From contig JAHEFI010000005.1 in NCBI GenBank assembly GCA_024640255.1, forward strand, positions 1-64,000: DNA of 64,000 nt, written 5' to 3'. Source of the stretch: Bacteroidota bacterium (GTDB taxonomy: Bacteria; Bacteroidota; Bacteroidia; Chitinophagales; Chitinophagaceae). A program made the translations under genes and the position numbers. Every line of letters starts with the position of its first letter. The stretch's first letter is position 1. Of this stretch, positions 17,969 through 25,739 are shown piece by piece. A model generated the notes under the pieces. The model made no database searches and was not told the DNA's origin. It saw nothing but the letters and a program-made list of their open reading frames with translations.

Positions 17969-18037
17969 GCTGGGGTGTAGGTATGTATATACTATATTTA
18001 ACCAAAGGGCTTACTAACAAGTAAGCCCTTTTAATTT
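17965..18037 (+). promoter_or_regulatory. his attenuator (antiterminator/terminator switch)
   Basis: GTAAGC at 17965-17970 (spanning the leader stop codon) can pair with GCTTAC at 18009-18014. GCTTAC is also part of the 5' arm of the terminator stem 18004-18014/18021-18031, so the two structures exclude each other. A ribosome stalled in the His codons leaves 17965-17970 free and the antiterminator forms. A ribosome that reaches the stop codon covers it and the terminator forms. Confidence 0.8.
18004..18037 (+). terminator. his attenuator terminator hairpin
   Basis: An 11-bp perfect stem (AAAGGGCTTAC / GTAAGCCCTTT) with loop TAACAA at 18015-18020, followed by TAATTT. The hisG ATG lies 14 nt downstream. 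Confidence 0.85.
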
Positions 18038-18051
18038 ATAACTAGAGCAAC

Positions 18052-18906
18052 ATGAAACTAAAATTAGCAATTCAAAAATCTGGAAGATTGCATGAAGATT
18101 CTATGCGACTTTTAAAAGAGTGCGGTATTGATATTGGAGCGGGGGTGAATAAATTGAAAGCGGAAGCAACTAATTTCCCTATTGAGTTATTCTTTTTAAG
18201 AGATGATGATATTCCTCAATATGTGGAAGATGGAGTTGCGGATATTGGTTTTGTAGGAGAGAATGTAGTGTTTGAGAAAAACAAAAAAGTGGATGTTGCT
18301 TATGCCTTAGGTTTTGGCAAATGCAGATTAAGTTTTGCTGTAAGAAAAGAAGAGCAATATACTGGTCCGAAATTTTTGGAAGGAAAGAAAATTGCCACTA
18401 GTTATCCAGTGATTGTACAAGATTATTTAAATAAGAATAATGTAAAAGCAGAGATACATGAGATTAGTGGAAGTGTGGAGATTGCACCTGGTATTGGTCT
18501 AGCGGATGTGGTATGTGATTTGGTAAGTAGTGGTTCAACCTTATTTATGAATGGGTTGAAAGAGACAGAAACTATTTTACAATCTCAAGCTGTTTTAATT
18601 AAAAGAAAAGATCTAAATGCAGAAGCCAATTTAATTTTAGAAAGTCTTTTATTTAGAATTGAATCTGTTAAGAAGGCAAAGAAAAATAAATATGTTTTAT
18701 TGAATGCGCCTAATGATCAATTATCAAAAATTATATCATTATTACCTGGCATGAAAAGCCCAACTGTTTTGCCATTGGCTTCACCTGGTTGGAGTAGTGT
18801 ACATAGTGTGATTGCAGAAAGTGATTTTTGGGAAATCATTGAGCAATTAAAAGCTGCTGGCGCAGAAGGTATATTGGTTATCCCAATTGAAAAAATGATT
18901 TTATAA
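18052..18906 (+). CDS. hisG: ATP phosphoribosyltransferase, long form
   Basis: The first committed step of histidine synthesis: ATP + PRPP to phosphoribosyl-ATP. At 284 residues it is the long form, with the catalytic bilobal domain (KLAIQKSGRLHEDS at the N-terminus, VEDGVADIGFVGENV, and the PRPP-binding IGLADVVCDLVSSGSTLF) and the C-terminal ACT-like domain (about 215-284) that mediates histidine feedback inhibition, so no HisZ is needed. It is the first structural gene after the his attenuator, and hisD follows after 1 nt. Confidence 0.97.
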   Translation: MKLKLAIQKSGRLHEDSMRLLKECGIDIGAGVNKLKAEATNFPIELFFLRDDDIPQYVEDGVADIGFVGENVVFEKNKKVDVAYALGFGKCRLSFAVRKEEQYTGPKFLEGKKIATSYPVIVQDYLNKNNVKAEIHEISGSVEIAPGIGLADVVCDLVSSGSTLFMNGLKETETILQSQAVLIKRKDLNAEANLILESLLFRIESVKKAKKNKYVLLNAPNDQLSKIISLLPGMKSPTVLPLASPGWSSVHSVIAESDFWEIIEQLKAAGAEGILVIPIEKMIL

Positions 18907-18907
18907 A

Positions 18908-20200
18908 ATGAGAATTGTAGAAAATCCCATAAAAAAAGAATGGCCTTCTTTGTTGCAAAGGCCTTCATTTGATGCAAATAGCTTATTGCCCAAAGTGCAG
19001 GAAGTACTTGATACAGTTAGAGAAAAAGGAGATGAAGCTGTAAAATCCCATACGCTTTCTTTTGATCAAGTTGAATTGTCTTCTTTTACAATTAATATGG
19101 GGCAAATCAATCAAATTGCTGCTACCTTAAATAGTAGTGTGAAGAAAGCGATTGATGTGGCTTTTGTGAATATTGAAAAATTTCATCAGTCTCAATTTCA
19201 AAAAGTAGAGAAGATAGAAACCATGCCTGGTGTTTGGTGTTGGAGAAAATCGGTGGGTATTGAGAAAGTAGGTATATATATTCCTGGCGGAACTGCTCCA
19301 TTATTTTCAACTGTTTTAATGTTGGGTATTCCAGCAAAACTGGCTGGATGCAAAGAGATTGTTTTATGCACTCCGCCTAACAAAGATGGTAGTATACATC
19401 CTGCTATTGCTTATGCTGCTCAGTTAATAGGTATTAAAAATATGTATAGTATTGGTGGTGTTCAAGCCATTGCTGCTATGGCATTTGGTACGGAAACTGT
19501 TCCAAAAGTGTATAAAATATTTGGTCCTGGGAATCAATATGTCACAGCTGCTAAACAATTGGTACAACAATACGGAACGGCTATTGATATGCCAGCAGGC
19601 CCTAGTGAGGTTTGTGTATGGGCAGATGAATCAGCCAATCCTGCATTTGTTGCAGCAGATTTATTATCACAAGCAGAACATGGTGCAGATAGTCAGGTAT
19701 TATTAATTGCAAGTAAGGCAAGTATTGTAGAAAAAGTTGATAAAGCCATCGAAGAACAATTAAAGCTATTACCTAGAAAAGATTTTGCCGAAAAAGCATT
19801 GGCTCATTCAAAAGCTATTGTTATGAATGATACAGAATTGGCGTTAGAATTAATCAATGAATATGCTCCAGAACATTTAATTTTATCTATAGAAAATGCA
19901 GAACAAATAGCTGAAAAAGTGTGGAATGCGGGTTCGGTATTTATTGGAAATTATTCACCAGAATCGGTGGGTGATTATGCTAGCGGAACCAATCATACTT
20001 TACCAACCAATGGTTATGCAAAAGCTTATAGTGGTGTGAGTGTAGATAGTTTTGTGAAGAAAATCACTTTTCAGCAATTAACGGAAAGAGGTTTAACCAA
20101 TATTGCACAAACAGTGATGGAGATGGCTAAAGCAGAAAGTTTAGAAGCGCATGCAAATGCTGTTCAAATAAGAGTAGACTCCATCAATAATAATAAATAA
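18908..20200 (+). CDS. hisD: Histidinol dehydrogenase
   Basis: A zinc enzyme that oxidises L-histidinol to L-histidine, the last two steps of the pathway. The 430-residue protein has the family signature IDMPAGPSEVCVWADESANPA with the SQAEHGADSQ zinc/catalytic motif shortly after, and the NEYAPEHL segment with the catalytic Glu-His pair. Length is typical. It lies 1 nt after hisG and 2 nt before hisC, consistent with translational coupling. Confidence 0.97.
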   Translation: MRIVENPIKKEWPSLLQRPSFDANSLLPKVQEVLDTVREKGDEAVKSHTLSFDQVELSSFTINMGQINQIAATLNSSVKKAIDVAFVNIEKFHQSQFQKVEKIETMPGVWCWRKSVGIEKVGIYIPGGTAPLFSTVLMLGIPAKLAGCKEIVLCTPPNKDGSIHPAIAYAAQLIGIKNMYSIGGVQAIAAMAFGTETVPKVYKIFGPGNQYVTAAKQLVQQYGTAIDMPAGPSEVCVWADESANPAFVAADLLSQAEHGADSQVLLIASKASIVEKVDKAIEEQLKLLPRKDFAEKALAHSKAIVMNDTELALELINEYAPEHLILSIENAEQIAEKVWNAGSVFIGNYSPESVGDYASGTNHTLPTNGYAKAYSGVSVDSFVKKITFQQLTERGLTNIAQTVMEMAKAESLEAHANAVQIRVDSINNNK

Positions 20201-20202
20201 AC

Positions 20203-21273
20203 ATGGATATGGCTTTTGATATTTTAAAAGTAGTTAGACCCAATATCGCAAAACTAAAACCTTATTCTTCTGCAAAGGATGAATATAGTGGAGAGGCGAA
20301 TGTATTGTTAGATGCCAATGAAAATGCATTGGGTTCGCCATTAACTAAATGGTATAATAGATATCCTGATCCTTATCAAAAAGAGATTAAAGAGAAATTG
20401 GCATTCATTAAGCAGGTTCCTGCAAGTCAAATTTTTCTAGGCAATGGAAGTGATGAGATTATTGCTTTATTGTTCACTGCTTTTTGTGAACCTGGTAAAG
20501 ACAATATTATCATTTGTCCTCCTACTTATCCAATGTACGAGGTAAATGCTAATATCAATAATATCGAAATTAAATCGGCGCCATTATTGCCCGATTTTCA
20601 ATTAAATATTGCGCATATTGAACAATTAGTAGATGCCAACACTAAAATCATTTGGATTTGTTCTCCTAATAATCCAACCGGCAATTCATTAGATCGAATA
20701 GATATTGAAACGGTGTTAAATCATTTTGATGGCTTGGTGGTGGTGGATGAAGCATATATTAATTTCTCTAAGCAAAAATCATTTTGTCAATCCTTAATTG
20801 ATTATCCAAATTTAGTGGTCTTGCAAACTTTAAGTAAAGCCTGGGGTTTAGCTGGTTTAAGATTAGGTATGGCTTTTGCGAGTGAAGCTATTGTAGGGTA
20901 TTTAAATAAAGTAAAAGCACCTTATAATATTAACTTACCTGCACAAGAACTTACTTTAAAAGCATTAGAGGAAGTTGGACAAGTGAATGATATGATTCAA
21001 GAATTGGTTCAATTAAGAATTGCTTTAGCTGGGGTCTTTGAAGAAATGCCTTTAGTAGAGGCAGTGTATCCTTCAGACACTAATTTTCTATTGGTTAAAA
21101 TTCCTAATGCAACCAAATTGTATCAGTTCTTATTAACCAAAGGCATTGTGGTAAGAGACCGTTCAAGTTTGCCCAATTGTGCAGATACTTTGAGAATCAC
21201 CGTAGGAACCGAACAAGAAAATACTGCACTAGTAGATGCTATGATTGAGTGGATGGATCAACAATTAGCCTAA
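20203..21273 (+). CDS. hisC: Histidinol-phosphate aminotransferase
   Basis: A PLP enzyme that transaminates imidazole-acetol phosphate to histidinol phosphate. The 356-residue protein shows the fold-type I pattern: LGNGSDEII (79-87), CSPNNPTGN (153-161), VVVDEAYINF (179-188) and the PLP Lys212 in TLSKAWGLAGLRLG. It starts 2 nt after hisD. The next gene, 32 nt downstream, is not a his gene but is on the same strand. Confidence 0.96.
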   Translation: MDMAFDILKVVRPNIAKLKPYSSAKDEYSGEANVLLDANENALGSPLTKWYNRYPDPYQKEIKEKLAFIKQVPASQIFLGNGSDEIIALLFTAFCEPGKDNIIICPPTYPMYEVNANINNIEIKSAPLLPDFQLNIAHIEQLVDANTKIIWICSPNNPTGNSLDRIDIETVLNHFDGLVVVDEAYINFSKQKSFCQSLIDYPNLVVLQTLSKAWGLAGLRLGMAFASEAIVGYLNKVKAPYNINLPAQELTLKALEEVGQVNDMIQELVQLRIALAGVFEEMPLVEAVYPSDTNFLLVKIPNATKLYQFLLTKGIVVRDRSSLPNCADTLRITVGTEQENTALVDAMIEWMDQQLA

Positions 21274-21305
21274 TTATTTGTTAACTTGCTATATAAACTT
21301 TGAAA

Positions 21306-22553
21306 ATGAAAAAAATACAAAATCTATTCCTATTATCCATCTTGATGATGGCATGTACGGCAAAAGCACAAGACAATGCTGGCTTAAGATTACCAGCTGG
21401 TTTTTCTGCTACCTTATTTGCTAATAATATTGGAAGTTCAAGACATATTACCATTACACCATCTGGTGTTGTTTTTGCAAAATTGAATGCTCCTAACAAA
21501 GAGGGTAAAGCAATTATTAGATTAGAAGACACTAATAAAGATGGTATCGCAGAAAAAATCAGTGGTTGGGGTGAGTATGGTGGAACTGGAATTTATGTTA
21601 GAGGTAAAAATTTATATGCAAGTTCTGATCAGGGAATATTTTTGTATCAATTAAATGATCAAGACGAAGTAATCAATCTAACATCTCCAAAAGTGATTGT
21701 AAAAGATTTATTAGATAGAAGACAACATTCTTCGAAATCAATTACTTTGGATCCACAAGGTAATATCTATGTGAATATTGGTGCTTATTCAAACGCTTGT
21801 CAAGAAAAAGATAGAATGCCAGGTTCAAAAGGTATGACGCCTTGTCCTATTTTAGATTCTGCAGGAGGTATTTGGAAATTTGATGGACAAAAAGAAAACC
21901 AAGTATATGGAGATGGTAAAAGATATGCTACTGGATTAAGAAATGTAATTGGCTTGGATTGGAATACAAAAACCAATAGTTTATTTGTTACACAGCACGG
22001 AAGAGATCAATTAAATTCTTTCTATCCTCAATATTTTAGTGATAACCAAAATGCAGAATTACCTGCTGAAACCATGTATGAGGTGAAGGAAGGGGATGAT
22101 TGTGGATGGCCTTATGTTTACTATGATCCTTATCAAAAGAAAAAAATATTATCTCCTGAGTATGGTGGTGATGGTAAAAAAGAAGGAGCGCCTAATGCAT
22201 TAAGTCCAATAGTAGCTTTCCCAGCACATATGGCTCCCATGTCTTTATTGTTTTACAAAGGAAATCAGTTCCCAGAAAAATATCAACAAGGTGCATTTAT
22301 TGCATTCCATGGCTCATGGAATAGAGCTCCATTACCTCAAGAAGGCTATTTCGTAGCATTTGTGCCTTTCAAAAATGGTAAGCCATCTGGTGATTGGGAA
22401 ATTTTTGCTAATGGATTTGCGGGTACAGATATTGTAACCAATCCAAGATTAGCTAAAGCAAGACCTTGTGGTTTAGCAGAAGGTCCTGATGGTTCTTTAT
22501 ATGTTTGTGATGACAACAAAGGAGCTATTTTTAAAATTAGTTTCAATAAATAA
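21306..22553 (+). CDS. PQQ-dependent sugar dehydrogenase-like protein (sorbosone/glucose dehydrogenase family)
   Basis: About 415 residues from the ATG at 21306 (a TTG at 21300 extends the frame). A signal peptide (ending Ala-Lys-Ala-Gln) leads into a six-bladed beta-propeller of the soluble-glucose/sorbosone dehydrogenase family, with LRLPAGFSATLFANNIGSSRHI, KSITLDPQGNIYVNIGAYSNACQ, ATGLRNVIGLDW, GDDCGWPYVYYDPYQ and FIAFHGSWNRAP. It is predicted to oxidise a sugar or aldehyde in the periplasm, passing electrons to the cytochrome c that follows after 2 nt. Finding it between hisC and hisB is unusual; PQQ use is inferred from the family. Confidence 0.85.
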   Translation: MKKIQNLFLLSILMMACTAKAQDNAGLRLPAGFSATLFANNIGSSRHITITPSGVVFAKLNAPNKEGKAIIRLEDTNKDGIAEKISGWGEYGGTGIYVRGKNLYASSDQGIFLYQLNDQDEVINLTSPKVIVKDLLDRRQHSSKSITLDPQGNIYVNIGAYSNACQEKDRMPGSKGMTPCPILDSAGGIWKFDGQKENQVYGDGKRYATGLRNVIGLDWNTKTNSLFVTQHGRDQLNSFYPQYFSDNQNAELPAETMYEVKEGDDCGWPYVYYDPYQKKKILSPEYGGDGKKEGAPNALSPIVAFPAHMAPMSLLFYKGNQFPEKYQQGAFIAFHGSWNRAPLPQEGYFVAFVPFKNGKPSGDWEIFANGFAGTDIVTNPRLAKARPCGLAEGPDGSLYVCDDNKGAIFKISFNK

Positions 22554-22555
22554 CC

Positions 22556-22951
22556 ATGAAAAACATTTGTAAAATCTTCTTTTTATTATTGTTGATTTTT
22601 TCTGGCTCTAATTTGTTTGCCCAAAATATGGCTAATGGCAAAAAAATTTATGAGACAAGGTGTTTGGTTTGTCATCAAGCAGATGGAGGAGGTGTTCCAA
22701 ATATGAATGCTCCTTTGGATGGTTCTAGTAATGTTGTCGGGAATGATATAGCTAGATTGGTGAAAATAATTCGTAATGGATACAATGAAAGAGTATCACT
22801 AGATGGTTATTATTATAGTAATGCAATGACTGCTAATCCAGATTTGAAAGATGCTGCTATTGCAGATGTGCTAACCTATATTAGAAATAGTTGGTCAAAT
22901 AAAGCATCTGTAGTAACGCTAGCACAAGTGCAAAAAGTAAAAAAGAAATAA
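22556..22951 (+). CDS. Exported class I cytochrome c
   Basis: A 131-residue protein with a signal peptide (ending Leu-Phe-Ala-Gln) and one haem-binding motif CLVCH (Cys36, Cys39, His40). The distal ligand is probably Met91 in SNAMTANPDL. It is the natural electron acceptor for the dehydrogenase just upstream. Its stop codon overlaps the hisB start codon by one base (TAATG at 22949-22953), so translation of hisB is probably coupled to it. Confidence 0.9.
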   Translation: MKNICKIFFLLLLIFSGSNLFAQNMANGKKIYETRCLVCHQADGGGVPNMNAPLDGSSNVVGNDIARLVKIIRNGYNERVSLDGYYYSNAMTANPDLKDAAIADVLTYIRNSWSNKASVVTLAQVQKVKKK

Positions 22952-24081
22952 TGAGACCAATACTTTTTATAGATAGAGATGGTGTAATCTTGGAAGAACC
23001 TGCTACTGATTTTCAAATTGACAGCATTGACAAAACCAATTTTATTAAAGGGGCCATTTCTAATTTGAAAAAAATTGCTGAAGATTTTGGGTATTATAAA
23101 GTAATGGTGACTAATCAGGATGGATTGGGAACAGAAGCGTATCCATTGACAGATTTTGAACCCTATCAATCCTTGATGTTAAGAACATTGGAAGCGGAGG
23201 GCTTTGTATTTGATGAAATATTTATTGATAAGAGTTTTGCAAAAGACAATTTGCCTACCAGAAAACCTGGCACCGGCATGTTAACAGCATTATTGAACAA
23301 TGACGCATACGATATTGCTAATTCTTATGTGATAGGAGATAGATGGTCTGATATTGCTTTAGCAAAAAATATTGGTTGTAAAGCTATTTATTTAAAATCT
23401 CCTTTACACGAACTAAGTCCTGAACAAGAAAAAGAACTAAGACCTTTTATTGCTTTAGAGACAGATAATTGGAATACTATTTATAGCTTCTTGAAATTAG
23501 GTTTGAGAAAATTGGTACATGAAAGAAATACCAAAGAAACTAAAATTCGAATTGAATTGAATTTGGATGGCAATGGAAATGCGCAAATTCATACTGGTCT
23601 TGGATTTTTTGATCATATGTTAGATCAGATTGCCAGACATGGAGGTATGGATTTGAATATTCATTGTGATGGTGATTTACATATTGACGAACACCATACT
23701 ATTGAAGATGTAGGTATTGCTTTAGGGGAAGCATTTGCTAAAGGGTTGATAGATAAAAGAGGGATGGAGAGATATGGCTTTGCTTTACCGATGGATGAAG
23801 CAGAAGCTAAAGTATTAATTGATTTTGGCGGTAGAAATTGGTTGGTTTGGGATGCTAGTTTTAAAAGAGAAAAAATTGGAGAAATGCCTACAGAAATGTT
23901 CTTCCATTTCTTTAAATCTTTTAGTGATGCAGCCAAAGCCAATGTAAATATTAGTTGTCAAGGGGATAACGAACACCATAAAATTGAGGCTATTTTTAAG
24001 GCATTTGCTAAAGCCATCAAAATGGCTGTGAAGCGAAATCCTTATAGCGATGCGCTGCCAAGCACCAAAGGGGTCTTGTAA
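22951..24081 (+). CDS. hisB: Bifunctional histidinol-phosphatase / imidazoleglycerol-phosphate dehydratase
   Basis: The 376-residue fusion carries out two his steps. Residues 1-165 form a HAD phosphatase domain with the DxD nucleophile motif FIDRDGV (Asp8, Asp10), TNQDG and IGDRWSDIALAKNIG. Residues about 180-376 form the dehydratase with the metal-binding HHT/EHH motifs HIDEHHTIEDV and GDNEHHKIEAIFKAFAKA. The Cys-His zinc loop of the E. coli phosphatase domain is not present: the equivalent stretch reads DKSFAKDNLPTRKPGTG. It is coupled by a TAATG overlap to the upstream cytochrome gene and followed by a hairpin terminator. Confidence 0.96.
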   Translation: MRPILFIDRDGVILEEPATDFQIDSIDKTNFIKGAISNLKKIAEDFGYYKVMVTNQDGLGTEAYPLTDFEPYQSLMLRTLEAEGFVFDEIFIDKSFAKDNLPTRKPGTGMLTALLNNDAYDIANSYVIGDRWSDIALAKNIGCKAIYLKSPLHELSPEQEKELRPFIALETDNWNTIYSFLKLGLRKLVHERNTKETKIRIELNLDGNGNAQIHTGLGFFDHMLDQIARHGGMDLNIHCDGDLHIDEHHTIEDVGIALGEAFAKGLIDKRGMERYGFALPMDEAEAKVLIDFGGRNWLVWDASFKREKIGEMPTEMFFHFFKSFSDAAKANVNISCQGDNEHHKIEAIFKAFAKAIKMAVKRNPYSDALPSTKGVL

Positions 24082-24098
24082 TGTTTAAGATTTAGCAG

Positions 24099-24125
24099 AA
24101 AAATGGCCTATTTAGGCTATTTTTT
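24099..24125 (+). terminator. Terminator after hisB
   Basis: An 11-bp stem with one G-U pair (24099-24109 with 24114-24124, loop ATTT) flanked by an A run and a T run. It ends the hisG-hisB transcript before the trp promoter. Confidence 0.65.
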
Positions 24126-24134
24126 ATAAATTTT

Positions 24135-24166
24135 TTGGCATCTAAAGTCTAAAATCAGTAAATTTG
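24135..24166 (+). promoter_or_regulatory. trp operon promoter
   Basis: TTG at 24135-24137, 21-nt spacer, TAAATTTG at 24159-24166: an exact -7 box, identical to the his one. The trp leader ATG starts 7 nt later, so the 5' untranslated region is predicted to be only a few bases. Confidence 0.7.
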
Positions 24167-24173
24167 CTCTGCA

Positions 24174-24230
24174 ATGAAAACAATAAACAATTTTTGGTGG
24201 TGGCATACAAACTCCGTTGGGGTATTGTAA
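24174..24230 (+). CDS. trpL: trp operon leader peptide
   Basis: An 18-codon frame encoding MKTINNFWWWHTNSVGVL with three consecutive Trp codons (24195-24203) followed directly by a His codon (24204-24206). It sits between the promoter and a strong terminator before trpE, as expected for ribosome-mediated tryptophan attenuation. The His codon is noteworthy because histidine genes lie downstream in the same unit. Confidence 0.9.
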   Translation: MKTINNFWWWHTNSVGVL

Positions 24231-24293
24231 TGACATAGCCATTATTGTCAAAATATACATAAACCCCGACAGCTATGTCGGGGTTTATTTTTT
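24216..24293 (+). promoter_or_regulatory. trp attenuator (antiterminator/terminator switch)
   Basis: GTTGGGGT at 24216-24223, in the last codons of the leader peptide, can pair over 8 bp (one G-U) with ACCCCGAC at 24263-24270. ACCCCGAC is also the 5' arm of the terminator stem, so only one can form. A ribosome stalled at the Trp codons leaves 24216-24223 free (read-through). A ribosome ending at 24228-24230 covers it (termination). Confidence 0.82.
24259..24293 (+). terminator. trp attenuator terminator hairpin
   Basis: A 12-bp perfect stem (24259-24270 with 24277-24288; core ACCCCGAC / GTCGGGGT), loop AGCTAT, followed by a run of T to 24293. trpE begins 18 nt later. Confidence 0.9.
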
Positions 24294-24311
24294 AGATGAA
24301 ATTGAAAGCGC

Positions 24312-25718
24312 ATGAAAAAAATGAATATTCATACTGAAGTGACCAAATTACTGGCAGATACTTATACGCCAGTAGGAATTTATTTGAGATTAAGAGATAG
24401 ATTCAGGGATACTGTTTTATTAGAAAGCACCGATTCGCATGCTTCAGAAAATAGTTATTCATTTATTGCTGTAAATGCTATTGGAGGAATTGAAATCTCC
24501 TCCATGAATGAGATTGAATATAAATATCCCAATCAAGAACCCATTAGAGAAACTATACAAGAAGTGCAAGCAGCTCCAGATAGATTGTGGGCCTATATGC
24601 AAGAATATGCAATGACTAGTGAAACCAAAGAAGCCAAATTTGCTCAAGGCTTATATGGTTATACTGCTTATGATGCTATTCCTTTTTTTGATACAATTGA
24701 ATTTAAAGAAGGAGCACCTATCATTCCATTGATGCGTTATAGATTGTATCAATATGTAATTGCCTTTAATCATTTTAAAGACGAATTATATATCTGTGAG
24801 AATAAATTGGAAGGTGTTGAATCAGAATTAGCAGCATTAATTGGTTATATCAAAAGTAAAGATGTTCCACAATATCCTTTTTCTTTAGTAGGCAAGGAAA
24901 GTTCTAATCAAACAGATGATCAATATAGAGAAGCGGTAAAGAAAGGCATACAACATTGTATGAGAGGAGATGTATTCCAAATTGTATTAAGTAGAAGATT
25001 TCAACAATCCTTTCAAGGAGATGAATTTAATGTCTACAGATCTTTAAGAAATATCAATCCTTCTCCCTATTTATTTTTCTTTGACTACGGAGATTATAAA
25101 TTAATGGGATCCTCACCTGAAGCGCAAATTATCATTAATAATGGTAAGGCGGTAGTACATCCGATTGCAGGAACATTTAAGAGATCTGGAGATGAAACAG
25201 TGGATGCAGCAATGACACAAAAATTATTGGATGATCCAAAAGAAAATGCAGAACATGTCATGTTGGTGGATTTAGCAAGAAACGATTTGAGTAGAGTGTG
25301 TACAGAAGTAAGAGTTAAAGAATATAGACAAGTTCATTATTATAGTCATGTGATTCATTTGGTAAGTGAGGTAGAAGGTAAGGTTGCAGAGGGGGCCAAT
25401 CCATTTCATTTAATTGCAAAAACTTTTCCAGCGGGTACCTTAAGTGGTGCGCCCAAATTTAAAGCCATGCAATTGATTGATGCTATCGAGCCTACTAAAC
25501 GATCTTATTATGGAGGATGTATTGGTTTTGTAGGCTTTAATGGCACATGTAATCAAGCTATTATGATTCGTACTTTCTTGAGTAGAGAAAATACCTTAAC
25601 CTATCAAGCTGGAGCAGGTGTTGTGGCGGCAAGTGTTCCAGAAAGCGAATTACAAGAAGTCAATAATAAATTGAATGCTTTAAAAAATGCAATGGTTCTT
25701 GCAGAAAATATACATTAA
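24312..25718 (+). CDS. trpE: Anthranilate synthase component I
   Basis: TrpE converts chorismate and ammonia (from TrpG) to anthranilate. The 468-residue protein has the LLES tryptophan-feedback segment near residue 35 and the chorismate-binding core: IVLSRRFQQSFQGDEF, SPYLFFFDYGDYKLMGSSPE, IAGTFKRSGDETVD, ENAEHVMLVDLARNDL, FPAGTLSGAPKFKAMQLID and YYGGCIGFVGFNG. It is first in the trp operon, so it is controlled by both attenuation and probable feedback inhibition. trpG follows after 21 nt. Confidence 0.96.
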   Translation: MKKMNIHTEVTKLLADTYTPVGIYLRLRDRFRDTVLLESTDSHASENSYSFIAVNAIGGIEISSMNEIEYKYPNQEPIRETIQEVQAAPDRLWAYMQEYAMTSETKEAKFAQGLYGYTAYDAIPFFDTIEFKEGAPIIPLMRYRLYQYVIAFNHFKDELYICENKLEGVESELAALIGYIKSKDVPQYPFSLVGKESSNQTDDQYREAVKKGIQHCMRGDVFQIVLSRRFQQSFQGDEFNVYRSLRNINPSPYLFFFDYGDYKLMGSSPEAQIIINNGKAVVHPIAGTFKRSGDETVDAAMTQKLLDDPKENAEHVMLVDLARNDLSRVCTEVRVKEYRQVHYYSHVIHLVSEVEGKVAEGANPFHLIAKTFPAGTLSGAPKFKAMQLIDAIEPTKRSYYGGCIGFVGFNGTCNQAIMIRTFLSRENTLTYQAGAGVVAASVPESELQEVNNKLNALKNAMVLAENIH

Positions 25719-25739
25719 TCAACCAGAGAATAATTTGTA

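Noticed and set aside
24174..24293. Control of trp by a T-box or TRAP-type element
   Set aside because: No T-box specifier/antiterminator sequence or GAG/UAG repeats are visible; the leader peptide fits ribosome-mediated attenuation.
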